A DNA stretch of 64,000 nt from Eubacteriales bacterium (GTDB lineage Bacteria; Bacillota; Clostridia; Lachnospirales; Lachnospiraceae), in assembly GCA_030536555.1 (NCBI GenBank), contig JAUNPU010000002.1:124001-188000 (forward strand), in the 5' to 3' direction. A model generated the notes under the pieces. It made no database searches. It was not told where the DNA came from and saw only the letters and a list, made by a program, of their open reading frames with translations. Shown here one piece after another: positions 55,476 to 64,000 of the stretch. Position 1 is the first letter of the stretch. Each line of letters opens with the position of its first letter. Position numbers and translations under genes: made by a program.

Positions 55476-56990
55476 ATGGACAAGAAGAAAAGACAATTTC
55501 AGATGCCGCATACCTACATCATTATTTTCGGCGTCATACTGCTGGCAGCGCTGCTGACCGTATTTATCCCGCTGGGAAAATATGAAACAAAAGATGTAAC
55601 TTACATGCAGAACGGTGTGGAGAAGACCAAGACCGTTCTGGACCCGGACAGCTTCCAGTATGTGCTGGATGAGAACGGCAACAAGGTTACCCAGGTGGCG
55701 CCGCTGTTCGGAACGGAGGATTTTGGCAGACAGGGTATTTTGAACTATGTATTTGAGGGACTGACCACCGGTGACAAGTGGGGAACCGCGGTGGGAATCA
55801 TTGCATTCATCCTGGTTGTGGGCGGTGCCTTCGGCATCGTGCTGCGGACGGGAGCGATTGAGAGCGGCATCATGCGGGTTATTGACATGATGGGCGGAAA
55901 GGAGATTCTGCTGATTCCGATTCTGATCGTGCTGTTCTCACTGGGCGGCGCGGTATTCGGAATGGGCGAGGAGGCGATTCCCTTTGTCATGATCCTGGTG
56001 CCCATGTTCATTGCCATGGGATATGACGCTGTGGTGGGTATCATGTGCTCCTACGTGGCGACTCAGATCGGCTTCGGCGCATCCTGGCAGAACCCGTTCA
56101 GCCTGGCGGTGGCTCAGGGTATCGCAGGCATCCCGGTTATGTCCGGCGCCTGGTTCCGTATTCCCATGTGGATTCTGTTTACAGGCATTGCCGTGGTATT
56201 TACCACCCGGTATGCCATGAAGATCAGGAAGAATCCGCAGCTGTCCGTAGCCTATGAGTCCGACGAGGAATACCGTCAGGAATTCATGAAGAAGAACAAT
56301 GAGATGCCGCCGTTTACCTTAGGACACAAGCTGGTTATCCTGACCGTGTTCGGCTGCGTGGTGTGGACCATCTGGGGCGTGGTGGCAAAGGGCTACTATA
56401 TTCCGGAGATCGCCTCCCAGTTCTTTGTGATGGGTCTGGTGGCAGGCATTATCGGCGTGGTGTTCCATCTGAACGATATGAAGTTAAATGATATCGCCAG
56501 GTCCTTTGACCACGGCGCGGCGGACCTTCTGGGCGCGGCCATGTGTGTTGGTATGGCGCAGGGTATCATTATCATCCTGGGCGGCACGGACCCGACTGAG
56601 GGAACGGTGCTGAACACGATTCTGCACAACATCGGAAGCAGCATGCAGGGCTTCCCGCCGGTGATTTCCGCCTGGCTGATGTACGTGTTCCAGTCCGTAT
56701 TCAACTTCTTCGTGGTATCCGGTTCCGGACAGGCAGCGCTGACCATGCCGGTGATGGCGCCGCTTGCAGATCTGGTGGGCGTAGAGCGCCAGGTGGCAGT
56801 TGTGGCATTCCAGCTGGGTGACGGATTCACGAACTTTATCGTGCCGACCTCCGGCTGCCTTCTGGGTGCACTGGCTGCAGCCAAGTTAGACTGGGGCAAG
56901 TGGGCAAGATTCCAGATTAAGTTCCAGGCGGTGCTGATTGCAGCAGCTTCTGTGACCATGGTTCTGGCAGTTGTGCTGGGATTGTCATAA
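55476..56990 (+). CDS. YfcC-type membrane transporter
   Basis: A polytopic protein of 504 residues with about 12 hydrophobic segments, of the YfcC/DcuC-like C4-dicarboxylate and amino-acid carrier family (PF03606). FSLGGAVFGMGEEAIPFVMIL, IGFGASWQNPFSLAVAQGI, VVSGSGQAALTMPVMAPLADLVG and TNFIVPTSGCLLGALAAAKL are typical. The substrate is not known; the neighbour iadA suggests dipeptides or acidic amino acids. A terminator follows. Confidence 0.9.
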   Translation: MDKKKRQFQMPHTYIIIFGVILLAALLTVFIPLGKYETKDVTYMQNGVEKTKTVLDPDSFQYVLDENGNKVTQVAPLFGTEDFGRQGILNYVFEGLTTGDKWGTAVGIIAFILVVGGAFGIVLRTGAIESGIMRVIDMMGGKEILLIPILIVLFSLGGAVFGMGEEAIPFVMILVPMFIAMGYDAVVGIMCSYVATQIGFGASWQNPFSLAVAQGIAGIPVMSGAWFRIPMWILFTGIAVVFTTRYAMKIRKNPQLSVAYESDEEYRQEFMKKNNEMPPFTLGHKLVILTVFGCVVWTIWGVVAKGYYIPEIASQFFVMGLVAGIIGVVFHLNDMKLNDIARSFDHGAADLLGAAMCVGMAQGIIIILGGTDPTEGTVLNTILHNIGSSMQGFPPVISAWLMYVFQSVFNFFVVSGSGQAALTMPVMAPLADLVGVERQVAVVAFQLGDGFTNFIVPTSGCLLGALAAAKLDWGKWARFQIKFQAVLIAAASVTMVLAVVLGLS

Positions 56991-57008
56991 GAGAATATGA
57001 GAACGCGA

Positions 57009-57041
57009 AGCGGGGAGTGGATGAACCACTCCTCGTTTTTT
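57009..57041 (+). terminator. Terminator after the YfcC transporter
   Basis: AGCGGGGAGTGG (57009-57020) and CCACTCCTCGTT (57026-57037) form a stem with wobble pairs and a 5-nt loop, followed by TTTTT. Confidence 0.8.
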
Positions 57042-57053
57042 AAGTCAGAAAAT

Positions 57054-57083
57054 GGATAAAGACAGAAAAAATCGGGCAAAGTA
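57054..57083 (+). promoter_or_regulatory. Sigma-G-like promoter of spoVAD-spoVAE
   Basis: GGATA at 57054-57058, 18 bp, CAAAGTA at 57077-57083. The first part matches GnATR; the second differs from CATnnTA in one position. It has the same spacing as the site upstream of spoVAA. Suggestive of separate forespore expression of this half of spoVA. Confidence 0.45.
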
Positions 57084-57120
57084 CGGTTAGAGTGATTCAG
57101 TAACAGGAAGGAGCTTGAAC

Positions 57121-58254
57121 GTGCAGAAGGGAAAAGCAAGTTTGTGGTTGGAACGTCCGGTTTATATTATGTCGATGGCAGGTGTTGCCGGAAAGAAAGA
57201 GGGGGAAGGTCCGCTGGGATCAAAGATTGACCGGATCGTACAGGACCCCATGTTTGGATGTGACAACTGGGAGCAGGCGGAGAGCGCCATGCAGAAGCAG
57301 GCGGCGGATCTGGCGCTGGAGAAGGGGGGAATCCACCGGAAGGATATCCGGTATCTGTTTGCGGGAGATCTGCTGGGACAGCTGATTGCCACCTCCTTCG
57401 GGACTGTGGACTTAAATCTACCGCTGTTTGGACTGTATGGTGCCTGCTCCACCATGGGAGAGGCGCTGAGTCTTGGGGCGATGTGTGTGGATGCCGGACA
57501 TGCGGACAAGGTGCTGGCGATGGCATCCAGCCACTATGCCACAGCGGAGAAGCAGTTCCGGTTCCCGCTGGGATACGGAAATCAGAGACCTCAGTGCGCA
57601 ACCTGGACCGTGACCGGCTGCGGGGCGGTGGTGCTGGCGGGAGAAGCGGCGACCGGGGGGAGGACGGAAGCAGGAGTGACAGAAGATCAGACGGAAGCAG
57701 AGACGCCAGGCAGGAAGGTGAAAGCAGGGACGCCGGCCGGTAACGCCCGGGTTCGCGTGGCGGGAATCACCACGGGGAAAATGGTGGACCTGGGAGCCAG
57801 AGATTCCATGAATATGGGGGCGGCCATGGCGCCGGCTGCCTGGGATACGATCCGGCAGAACTTTGAAGACTTCGGTGTGGACGAGACCTATTATGACAAG
57901 ATCATCACCGGAGATCTGGGACAGGTGGGATCCGGGATTCTGCTGGATTTTATGAAGCAGCAGGGACATGATCTGACCGGAAAGCATATGGACTGCGGGA
58001 TGGAAATCTATGATAATGAGCGCCAGGACACGCATTCCGGCGGAAGCGGCTGCGGATGCGCGGCAGTGACCCTGTGTGCCCACATTCTCCCGGAGCTGAT
58101 GAAGGGAACCTGGAAGCGGGTGCTGTTTGTGCCCACAGGGGCGCTGCTTTCCACGGTCAGCTACAACGAGGGACAGAGCATTCCCTGTATCGCCCATGGG
58201 GTGGTGCTGGAGAGCGGCGGTCAGAGCCAAAAGGGAGGTGGAAAGGAATCATGA
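57121..58254 (+). CDS. spoVAD: Stage V sporulation protein AD
   Basis: A thiolase-fold SpoVA protein that binds dipicolinic acid; peripheral to the membrane. GTG 57121 (with AGGAAGGAG 8 bp upstream) is preferred over TTG 57115. RKDIRYLFAGDLLGQ, LYGACSTMGEALSLG and HSGGSGCGCAAVTL are typical. Length is 377 residues against about 338 usual. A Gly/Glu/Lys-rich, low-complexity insert lies at about residues 178-210. The adjacent spoVAE overlaps it by 4 bp. Confidence 0.92.
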   Translation: MQKGKASLWLERPVYIMSMAGVAGKKEGEGPLGSKIDRIVQDPMFGCDNWEQAESAMQKQAADLALEKGGIHRKDIRYLFAGDLLGQLIATSFGTVDLNLPLFGLYGACSTMGEALSLGAMCVDAGHADKVLAMASSHYATAEKQFRFPLGYGNQRPQCATWTVTGCGAVVLAGEAATGGRTEAGVTEDQTEAETPGRKVKAGTPAGNARVRVAGITTGKMVDLGARDSMNMGAAMAPAAWDTIRQNFEDFGVDETYYDKIITGDLGQVGSGILLDFMKQQGHDLTGKHMDCGMEIYDNERQDTHSGGSGCGCAAVTLCAHILPELMKGTWKRVLFVPTGALLSTVSYNEGQSIPCIAHGVVLESGGQSQKGGGKES

Positions 58255-58610
58255 TGGAATATGTGAAGGCTTTTGTGGTGGGCGGAGTGATCTGTGCACT
58301 GGTGCAGATCCTGCTGGAGAGGACGAAGCTGATGCCCGGGCGTGTGATGGTCATGCTGGTGGTATCGGGAGCGGTGCTTGGGTGTCTGGGACTCTACCAG
58401 CCCTTTGCAGACTGGGCAGGAGCCGGCGCGGGAGTTCCGCTTCTCGGATTTGGCAACACCCTCTGGAAAGGGGTGGTGAAGGGAATCGGAGAGGACGGCG
58501 TGCTTGGAATCTTCAAAGGCGGGCTGACTGCAGCCTCCGCCGGAGTCGCCGGGGCGCTGGTGTTCGGATACCTGGGGGCGCTGATATTTAAGCCGAAGAT
58601 GAAAAGCTGA
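58251..58610 (+). CDS. spoVAE: Stage V sporulation protein AE
   Basis: A small membrane subunit (119 residues) of the SpoVA complex, similar to SpoVAEb. Three to four hydrophobic segments with the family pattern (FVVGGVICALVQILLERTKL, GAGAGVPLLGFGNTLWKG) are seen. The start is ATG 58251 or 58254, overlapping the spoVAD stop, with GGGAGG upstream. A strong terminator lies after it. Confidence 0.9.
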   Translation: MMEYVKAFVVGGVICALVQILLERTKLMPGRVMVMLVVSGAVLGCLGLYQPFADWAGAGAGVPLLGFGNTLWKGVVKGIGEDGVLGIFKGGLTAASAGVAGALVFGYLGALIFKPKMKS

Positions 58611-58654
58611 GGATGGCAGCAGCCGGGCAGAGAGCAGAACAGAATAAGCAGAGA

Positions 58655-58711
58655 AAAAGAACCATGTGCCAGTGATTCATGCAGCGCAATCACTGGCATC
58701 ATGGTTCTTTT
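58655..58711. terminator. Bidirectional terminator between spoVAE and the PBP gene
   Basis: AAAAGAACCAT (58655-58665) and ATGGTTCTTTT (58701-58711) are perfect complements; inside them TGCCAGTGATT and AATCACTGGCA also pair. T runs flank both strands. It separates the two convergent genes. Confidence 0.9.
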
Positions 58712-58716
58712 CAGTC

Positions 58717-61407
58717 TTAATCCAGACCCGGTCCTCTGGAGACACCGGAGCCGCTTGAGGGCGGCGGCCCCTGGCTGGTTCCGGGAGATACATATCCGGG
58801 ACCGATGGGGGACATATTGCCGGGGCCTGTGGAGCCTTCCGGACCGGTGGTGGTGTCTTCCGGAGGAAGAAGGGTATCTGCATGACCGGGGCAGGTTGCA
58901 CCCGGAATGGCAAACGGGGAGTCGTCGGTAGCTCCTGACGCGTCAGCCGGAAGGGCGATTCGAACCTGTTCTGCCTTCGGACAGTTGACGCCCGGAAGGA
59001 GACCGCTGGTCGCGCAGACGGTGACTCTCACGTGGGTGTTGCAGACCTCGGTCGGTACTGTGCCTTTGGCAAAATACTCAGTGTAGACAGCATTGCCGCG
59101 GGGGTCGGCGGAGCAGACGCCCGGAACAGCCAGCTTGCCGGACTTGCGGCAGATCTCGGCAGTCTCGATGCTGTCCGGAACCGGGAAGCCAGGATCGCTT
59201 AAGCCCTCGTGAACCCGGGTCATGATCTTGCGCCAGATGTCCTTGTGGAAGGAGGTGCCGCCGTTCTTGCCGGACAGCTTCTGGTTCCAGTCGCAGCCGC
59301 CCCAGACACCGGCAGTGTAGTAGGGAGTGTAGCCCACGAACCAGATATCATTGTTCGCCGTGGTGGTACCGCTCTTTCCTGCATTGGACATACCCGGAAT
59401 GTTGGCGCGGGTACTGGTGGAATTGACATTGACTCCTGCCCGTGCGAACTTGCGGTTGCTTGCCATGGAATCCTTCATGGCGTCAGTCAGTAAAAATGCG
59501 GTGGAATCCTTCAGCACCCGGTGGGTCTCCGGTTCGTTGTCAATCAGAATCTTGCCGTCATGGTCCAGAATCTTCGTAAAGAAGATCGGTCTGGTGTATA
59601 CGCCGTCATTGGCGATGGAAGCGTAAGCTGCGGTCAGCTCCAGGTTGGTCACGCCGTCGGTGATGCCTCCCAGTGCAGTTGCCGCATTCAAGTCATTGTC
59701 CGTCAGTGTGGTAATGCCGAAGTTCTCTGCGTATTCCACACCCAGCTGCGGGGACACGGTCTCCATCAGCGTGCGCACGGCGACGATATTCATGGAATAA
59801 ATGATGCCGTCCCGGATGCTGGAGTAGCCCAGATAACCCTGGCTGTACCAGTTGGAGAAGGTCTTGCTGCCGACGGTGTAGATGGAGTCGTAGTAGACGG
59901 TTCCCAGGGTGGCGCCGCAGGTGTCCAGTGCCGGGGCAAATGCGGTGATGACCTTAAATGCGGAACCGGGCTGACGCTTGGTATTGGTAGCACGGTTTAA
60001 GGTCAGGTTGGCAGTCTTGGCACCGCGGCCTCCGCTGATGGCCTTGACCTGCCCGGTCTTCTGGTCCATGATCACGAAGGATGCCTGGGGCTGCAGGGTC
60101 TTGGTCAGCTTCTCGCCAATGATCGTGTCTGTGTCCTTCAGCAGATAAGCTTTGTATGCGTCGATGTCTGCCTGAATCTGTTCTTCTGTATCGTACAGAC
60201 TGTCATAACCGTCGCGAAGCTCACTTTTGTGCCAGCGGCGGATGTGATCCTCGTTGAAATGCTCGGTGGTTCCGTCTGCATGGGTGACAGACAGGCGGTA
60301 CTCGATGGAGTAGCGGGTGGCGGAGTAGTTCTCCGGGTTGTTGACCTCCTCATCCACGATTGCCTGAATCTTCGGGTCCTGGGTGGTGTAGATCTGCAGG
60401 CCGCCGCTGTAAAGCAGGTTGTGTGCCTGGGTATCCGTGTAGCCAAGCTTTTCCATCAGCGTATCCTTCACCTGCTGGGTCAGCTCGTCGGTGAAATAGC
60501 TGTAGGGGGTGGTACTCTCCCTGGAAGCCAGGTCCACGTTCTGTATGCGGGAATACACATCGTCAGCCAGGGCTTCCTCCTGTTCTTCCTTGGTGATGTA
60601 GCCCTGCTCGAACATGTACTGGAGAATGACCTTGCGCTTCTCCTCGTTGGCCTCCTGACCTGAAATCGGATTCAGGCGGGACGGATTCTGGGTGATGCCG
60701 GCAATGACGGTGCATTCGGATAAGGTCAGATCAGACAGCTCCTTATTGAAATACCGCTTTGCGGCAACCTTCACACCCAGGGTGTTGCTTCCAAGGTTGA
60801 TGGTATTTAAGTAGTTGGTCAGAATCAGCTTCCGGTCCATGGACTTGGTCAGCTGCAGCGCCAGCTTCTGCTCCTGAAGCTTACGCTCTAGCTTGGCACC
60901 GAAGCTGGTCTCACGTCCGCCGTTGAAGACGTTGTTCTTGATCAGCTGCTGGGTGATGGTGCTGCCGCCGCCCCGGTTCTCTCCGGTCAGCACACCTACG
61001 GCTGCACGGGAAATGGAACGCAGGTCGATGCCGTTGTGCTGCCAGAACCGGGAGTCCTCGATGGCAACGAAGGCATCGATCAGGTCCTGGGGAAGCTCCT
61101 CGTAGGTGGCCTCCTCCCGGTTGGAGCCTGTGGTCACCAGCGTGTCCGTCAGATTCCCGGCGCTGTCGTAGACGGTGGTTGCGTATCCGATGGGTACGAT
61201 GCTGTCCACGTTAAGCTCCGGCGTGCCATCCAGAATACCGAAGAGCATGCCTGCGCCGACGCTGACCAGCACCAGTACGCAGAACAGGCAAAGCACGAAT
61301 CCGGTTTTCAGAAAGGACAGACAGATCCTGGTTGTATATTTACCGGCTTTGGAGCCTGCAGCCTGTATTTTCTTCTCTGTCGCATGTTTTCCGTAATTTG
61401 AATTCAT
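58717..61407 (-). CDS. Class A penicillin-binding protein (PBP1A-type)
   Basis: A bifunctional transglycosylase/transpeptidase of 896 residues on the minus strand. The membrane anchor lies at about residues 30-58. The GT51 domain has EDSRFWQHNGID and QQLIKNNVF; the transpeptidase has S482-A-F-K485 and K678-S-G-T as SxxK and KTG-like motifs. The C-terminal ~60 residues are a Pro/Gly/Ser/Thr-rich tail, partly exposed. AGGAGGAATTC upstream of the ATG at 61407 is a strong ribosome site. Confidence 0.95.
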   Translation of the reverse strand: MNSNYGKHATEKKIQAAGSKAGKYTTRICLSFLKTGFVLCLFCVLVLVSVGAGMLFGILDGTPELNVDSIVPIGYATTVYDSAGNLTDTLVTTGSNREEATYEELPQDLIDAFVAIEDSRFWQHNGIDLRSISRAAVGVLTGENRGGGSTITQQLIKNNVFNGGRETSFGAKLERKLQEQKLALQLTKSMDRKLILTNYLNTINLGSNTLGVKVAAKRYFNKELSDLTLSECTVIAGITQNPSRLNPISGQEANEEKRKVILQYMFEQGYITKEEQEEALADDVYSRIQNVDLASRESTTPYSYFTDELTQQVKDTLMEKLGYTDTQAHNLLYSGGLQIYTTQDPKIQAIVDEEVNNPENYSATRYSIEYRLSVTHADGTTEHFNEDHIRRWHKSELRDGYDSLYDTEEQIQADIDAYKAYLLKDTDTIIGEKLTKTLQPQASFVIMDQKTGQVKAISGGRGAKTANLTLNRATNTKRQPGSAFKVITAFAPALDTCGATLGTVYYDSIYTVGSKTFSNWYSQGYLGYSSIRDGIIYSMNIVAVRTLMETVSPQLGVEYAENFGITTLTDNDLNAATALGGITDGVTNLELTAAYASIANDGVYTRPIFFTKILDHDGKILIDNEPETHRVLKDSTAFLLTDAMKDSMASNRKFARAGVNVNSTSTRANIPGMSNAGKSGTTTANNDIWFVGYTPYYTAGVWGGCDWNQKLSGKNGGTSFHKDIWRKIMTRVHEGLSDPGFPVPDSIETAEICRKSGKLAVPGVCSADPRGNAVYTEYFAKGTVPTEVCNTHVRVTVCATSGLLPGVNCPKAEQVRIALPADASGATDDSPFAIPGATCPGHADTLLPPEDTTTGPEGSTGPGNMSPIGPGYVSPGTSQGPPPSSGSGVSRGPGLD

Positions 61408-61453
61408 AAGAATTCCTCCTTTGCGGTCTATGGGTCATAAAAATCCAACTACC

Positions 61454-61482
61454 ATTATATCAAAAACAGAAGGACAATTCAA
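61454..61482 (-). promoter_or_regulatory. Promoter of the PBP gene (minus strand)
   Basis: On the minus strand TTGAAT (61482-61477) and TATAAT (61459-61454) are 17 bp apart. It faces away from the YigZ promoter a few bases to the right, making a divergent promoter region. Confidence 0.65.
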
Positions 61483-61487
61483 TACAG

Positions 61488-61516
61488 TTGAAAATCTGTC
61501 GATTTCTTGCTATGAT
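61488..61516 (+). promoter_or_regulatory. Promoter of the YigZ/aminotransferase operon
   Basis: TTGAAA at 61488-61493 and TATGAT at 61511-61516, spacing 17 bp, with TGC before the -10. The first gene starts about 34 bp downstream. Confidence 0.65.
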
Positions 61517-61549
61517 TGGGGGAAAGAATATTTCGGAGAGGAAGCGTAT

Positions 61550-62203
61550 ATGGCAGAGAGTATAAAGATATTGTACCGGGGAGGCGAGGGCGAGCTGGTG
61601 GAGAAGAAGTCCCGGTTCATCGCCACCACCAGACCGGTGGAGAGCGAGGAGGAAGCCATCGCCTTTATCGAGGAGATGAAGAAGAAGTACTGGGATGCCA
61701 GACACAACTGCTTTGCCTACGTGATCGGAGAGCGGGGACAGATTCAGCGCTGCAGCGACGACGGGGAGCCGAGCCAGACGGCGGGACGCCCCATGCTGGA
61801 TGTGCTGCTGGGGGAGGAGATTCGCAACATCTGCGTGGTGGTGACCCGGTATTTCGGCGGGACGCTGCTGGGCACCGGCGGACTGGTCCGTGCCTATTCC
61901 GGCGCGGTGCAGGAGGGACTGGCAAACAGTGCCGTTGTGGAGAAGTTTCTGGGGAACCGCCTGGCAATCACCACCGATTACAACGGCATCGGCAAGATCC
62001 AGTACACGGCGGCACAGATGGGACTGACGACTCTGGACACTCAGTACACGGACCAGGTGGTGGTGACCCTGATGGTTCCCGCTGCCGAGAAGGATCGTTT
62101 TATCGCCCAGGTTACCGAGAAGACAGCCGGCAAGGCGCTGATCGAGGATATGGGAACATTGTATTACGGAATGCTGGATCAGGAACTGATCCTGTTCGAA
62201 TAA
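61550..62203 (+). CDS. YigZ/IMPACT family protein
   Basis: 217 residues from ATG 61550 with GGAGAGGAAG upstream. The UPF0029/IMPACT N-terminal domain has KKSRFIATTRPVESEEEA, DARHNCFAYVIGERGQI, DDGEPSQTAGRPML and VVTRYFGGTLLGTGGLVRAY; the DUF1949 C-terminal domain follows. Role is poorly defined; eukaryotic IMPACT acts in translation control. The next gene starts 20 bp later. Confidence 0.93.
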   Translation: MAESIKILYRGGEGELVEKKSRFIATTRPVESEEEAIAFIEEMKKKYWDARHNCFAYVIGERGQIQRCSDDGEPSQTAGRPMLDVLLGEEIRNICVVVTRYFGGTLLGTGGLVRAYSGAVQEGLANSAVVEKFLGNRLAITTDYNGIGKIQYTAAQMGLTTLDTQYTDQVVVTLMVPAAEKDRFIAQVTEKTAGKALIEDMGTLYYGMLDQELILFE

Positions 62204-62223
62204 ACATCAGGAGGAACATGATT

Positions 62224-63420
62224 ATGATCAACGAGACATACAAGAAGATGCTGCAGGGCAAGTCCATCATCCGGGAGCTGAGCGAGTACGCCACCGCCCG
62301 GGGGAAGGAGATCGGCTACGAGAACGTATTTGACTACAGCCTGGGCAATCCCAGTGTACCCTGCACCGACAGCTACACGGAGGAGATCATCCGCATGCAT
62401 CAGCAGGAGAATCCCATGACAATCCACGGCTACAGCCCGTCCCTGGGTATCGAGTGGGTGAGAAAGACCGTTGCGGACAGCTTGAACCGCAGATTCGGCA
62501 TGGACTATGAGGCAAGACACATATTCATGACCTCCGGCGCGGCAGGCGCCATTGCCCATGCTGTCCGGTGCGTGACGAAGCCGGGAGACGAGATCCTGAC
62601 CTTCGCCCCCTTCTTCCCGGAGTACGGCCCCTATGTGAACCTGTCCGGCGCAGTGCTCAAGGTGGTTCCCGCCAACACGGAGAATTTCCAGATTAACTTT
62701 GAAGCCTTTGAGGAGATGATGAATGAGCATGTGGCGGCGGTGCTGGTCAACACACCCAACAACCCATCCGGCATTGCCTACAGCACCGAGACCATCCGTC
62801 GGCTGGCAGAGGTGATGGAGCGCAAGCAGAAGGAATATGGCCATGACATTTTCCTGATCAGCGACGAGCCATACCGGGAGATTGTATTTGCGGGAGCAGA
62901 TGCGCCCTATGTGACGAAGTTCTACGACAATTCCATTTCCTGCTACTCCTTCTCCAAGAGCCTGAGCCTTCCGGGAGAGCGAATCGGCTATGTGGCAGTG
63001 AATCCGCGGGCGACGGATGCGGATGTGATCGCCGTGATGTGCGGTCAGATCAGCCGGGGAATCGGACACAACTGTCCCTCCTCCAGCGTGCAGCTGGCGG
63101 TGGCGAAGGTCATCGACGACACCAGCGATCTGTCCGTCTATGAGACCAATATGAACCTGCTCTACGACGCTCTTACCAGAATCGGCTTTGAGGTGGTGAA
63201 GCCCGGCGGCACCTTCTATATATTCCCGAAGGCCCTGGAGGAGGATGCCTGCGCATTCTGCAACAAAGCGAAGAAGTACGACCTGATTCTGGTGCCCTCT
63301 GACAACTTCGGATGTCCGGGATACTTCCGCATGGCATACTGCATCGACACCGAGAAGGTGAAGCGGTCCATTCCGGTGCTGGAGAAGTTCGCAAGAGAAG
63401 AGTATGGTATGAAGTTCTGA
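62224..63420 (+). CDS. PLP-dependent aminotransferase (aspartate-type fold I)
   Basis: 398 residues. The ATG at 62224 has AGGAGG 9 bp upstream; the ATG at 62218 is too close. Class I aminotransferase features: MTSGAAGAIAHAVR, VNTPNNPSGIAYS, LISDEPYREIVF and the PLP-lysine in SFSKSLSLPGERIGY. The C-terminal GCPGYFRMAYC holds the carboxylate-binding arginine. The substrate is not determined. It is co-transcribed with the YigZ gene. Confidence 0.93.
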   Translation: MINETYKKMLQGKSIIRELSEYATARGKEIGYENVFDYSLGNPSVPCTDSYTEEIIRMHQQENPMTIHGYSPSLGIEWVRKTVADSLNRRFGMDYEARHIFMTSGAAGAIAHAVRCVTKPGDEILTFAPFFPEYGPYVNLSGAVLKVVPANTENFQINFEAFEEMMNEHVAAVLVNTPNNPSGIAYSTETIRRLAEVMERKQKEYGHDIFLISDEPYREIVFAGADAPYVTKFYDNSISCYSFSKSLSLPGERIGYVAVNPRATDADVIAVMCGQISRGIGHNCPSSSVQLAVAKVIDDTSDLSVYETNMNLLYDALTRIGFEVVKPGGTFYIFPKALEEDACAFCNKAKKYDLILVPSDNFGCPGYFRMAYCIDTEKVKRSIPVLEKFAREEYGMKF

Positions 63421-63435
63421 ATATGAGAAGCTGTG

Positions 63436-63484
63436 ATCTGGCTGCAGTACTCACCCTGACCGGTGGGCTGCAGCCGGATTTTTA
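63436..63484 (+). terminator. Terminator after the aminotransferase
   Basis: ATCTGGCTGCAG (63436-63447) and CTGCAGCCGGAT (63468-63479) form a stem with an inner CACC/GGTG pairing, followed by TTTTT. Confidence 0.8.
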
Positions 63485-63499
63485 TTTGTGAAAAATCCC

Positions 63500-63528
63500 T
63501 TGTGCAGGGGGCGTATTTGTGGTAAAGT
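63500..63528 (+). promoter_or_regulatory. Possible promoter of the last partial gene
   Basis: TTGTGC at 63500-63505 and TAAAGT at 63523-63528 are 17 bp apart, both matching consensus only in part. The interval to the ATG at 63666 is otherwise empty. Confidence 0.35.
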
Positions 63529-63665
63529 AAAGGTGTTCAATCGAACGAATCTGAATGTAATGCTCTGGAATCTTTTTTCTGGGAAGTTGTGTACGGCGTC
63601 TCGCCGCAGGAATCAATCACATTCAAAACAAGTGCAGAAAACAGCAAAGGAGGAACGTGTAGTTT

Positions 63666-64000
63666 ATGACAGAGGGGAAAATTGTATATGAGGGGATCCA
63701 CTGCTTTGTGAAGGCAAAGGCGGCGTTTATGGTGAATGCTATGAAGCAGGGGCTGATTTCACCGATGGAGATTCGAAAGGCGCTGGAGGTGGAGAAATGT
63801 TGTGAGGATCTGAGCTTTTCCCAGGAAGGGGGAAAGGTGATCACCACGCTGGTGAACTTAGGAGAGCGGGATCTGGAGCTTGCGTTTGACAGGGTCGTGG
63901 GGGCGAAGCTTCTGAAATGTCAGGACACCATATCGGAGGACCAGCGCATCTATCTGCAGCCGGTGATGGAGATGGAGCACAGGGAGGTCCGGGTGGAGAG
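63666..64000 (+). CDS. Unknown protein, 3' truncated by window edge
   Basis: About 111 residues are visible from ATG 63666 (AAAGGAGG 10 bp upstream) and the frame is still open at the end of the window. The sequence (EGIHCFVKAKAAFMVNAMKQ, EIRKALEVEKCCEDLSFSQ) is soluble and helical with no motif I recognise. A promoter-like pair lies upstream, so it starts a new unit after the terminator. Confidence 0.55.
   Translation, partial: MTEGKIVYEGIHCFVKAKAAFMVNAMKQGLISPMEIRKALEVEKCCEDLSFSQEGGKVITTLVNLGERDLELAFDRVVGAKLLKCQDTISEDQRIYLQPVMEMEHREVRVE

Noticed and set aside
61516..62217. In-frame extension of the aminotransferase upstream to 61516
   Set aside because: This stretch is the YigZ gene in another frame, and a good ribosome site sits at 62209 for the start at 62224.
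1..64000. tRNA genes, rRNA genes or a CRISPR array
   Set aside because: No regularly spaced repeat arrays and no cloverleaf or rRNA-like stretches were noticed; short RNAs could still have been missed by eye.

Overview
The window looks like chromosomal DNA of an anaerobic, spore-forming Clostridia, most likely Lachnospiraceae. The support is a spoIIAA-spoIIAB-sigF operon, spoVA genes, a Gram-positive CpsBCD-type tyrosine phosphoregulatory system, a T-box leader in front of valS, an orphan butyrate kinase, and strong AGGAGG-type ribosome binding sites. No rRNA, tRNA or CRISPR array was seen. This rests on reading the sequence and recognising families; no database search was possible.

Layout. 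1-2805 is the 3' part of carB, closed by a terminator. 3.0-26.5 kb is an exopolysaccharide (EPS) locus. It has a moderate-GC conserved front: PHP phosphatase, Wzz-like protein, BY-kinase, LCP ligase, a Ser-rich secreted protein and the initiating sugar transferase. After a broken AAA-ATPase/PD-(D/E)XK gene comes a visibly AT-rich variable part: two DUF4422 proteins, GT2 and GT4 glycosyltransferases, a Wzy-like polymerase, a pyruvyltransferase, a UDP-sugar pyrophosphorylase, galE, glf, a MenD-like ThDP enzyme, an SDR and a Wzx-like flippase. GalE and Glf would supply UDP-galactofuranose. The sugar transferase starts the lipid-linked unit, Wzx and Wzy export and polymerise it, the BY-kinase and phosphatase control length, and the LCP protein would attach the polymer to the wall.

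26.5-37.7 kb is an accessory island with defence or toxin character. It holds a HEPN/zinc-ribbon protein with a RES-domain protein, a VanZ domain fused to a nucleotidyltransferase across an A6 tract, an Rpn-family nuclease, an Xre-ImmA-PIN-like triad, and an ATPase plus TOPRIM pair. Decayed DNA lies between these modules.

37.7-64 kb is core-like, higher GC: a VOC protein, T-box and valS, folC, a small ORF, a TPR membrane protein, the spoIIA operon, and spoVAA-AB-AC. The spoVA set is then interrupted by about 8.8 kb (DUF4869 plus a truncated P-loop protein, buk, a periplasmic-sensor EAL protein, iadA, a YfcC transporter) before spoVAD and spoVAE resume. A PBP1A-type enzyme, a YigZ protein, an aminotransferase and a truncated unknown gene follow. 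Both spoVA halves are preceded by sequences resembling sigma-G promoters.

The best candidates for an undescribed system are the HEPN/zinc-ribbon plus RES pair and the ATPase plus TOPRIM pair. The MenD-like/SDR pair in the EPS locus is the best candidate for new sugar chemistry.
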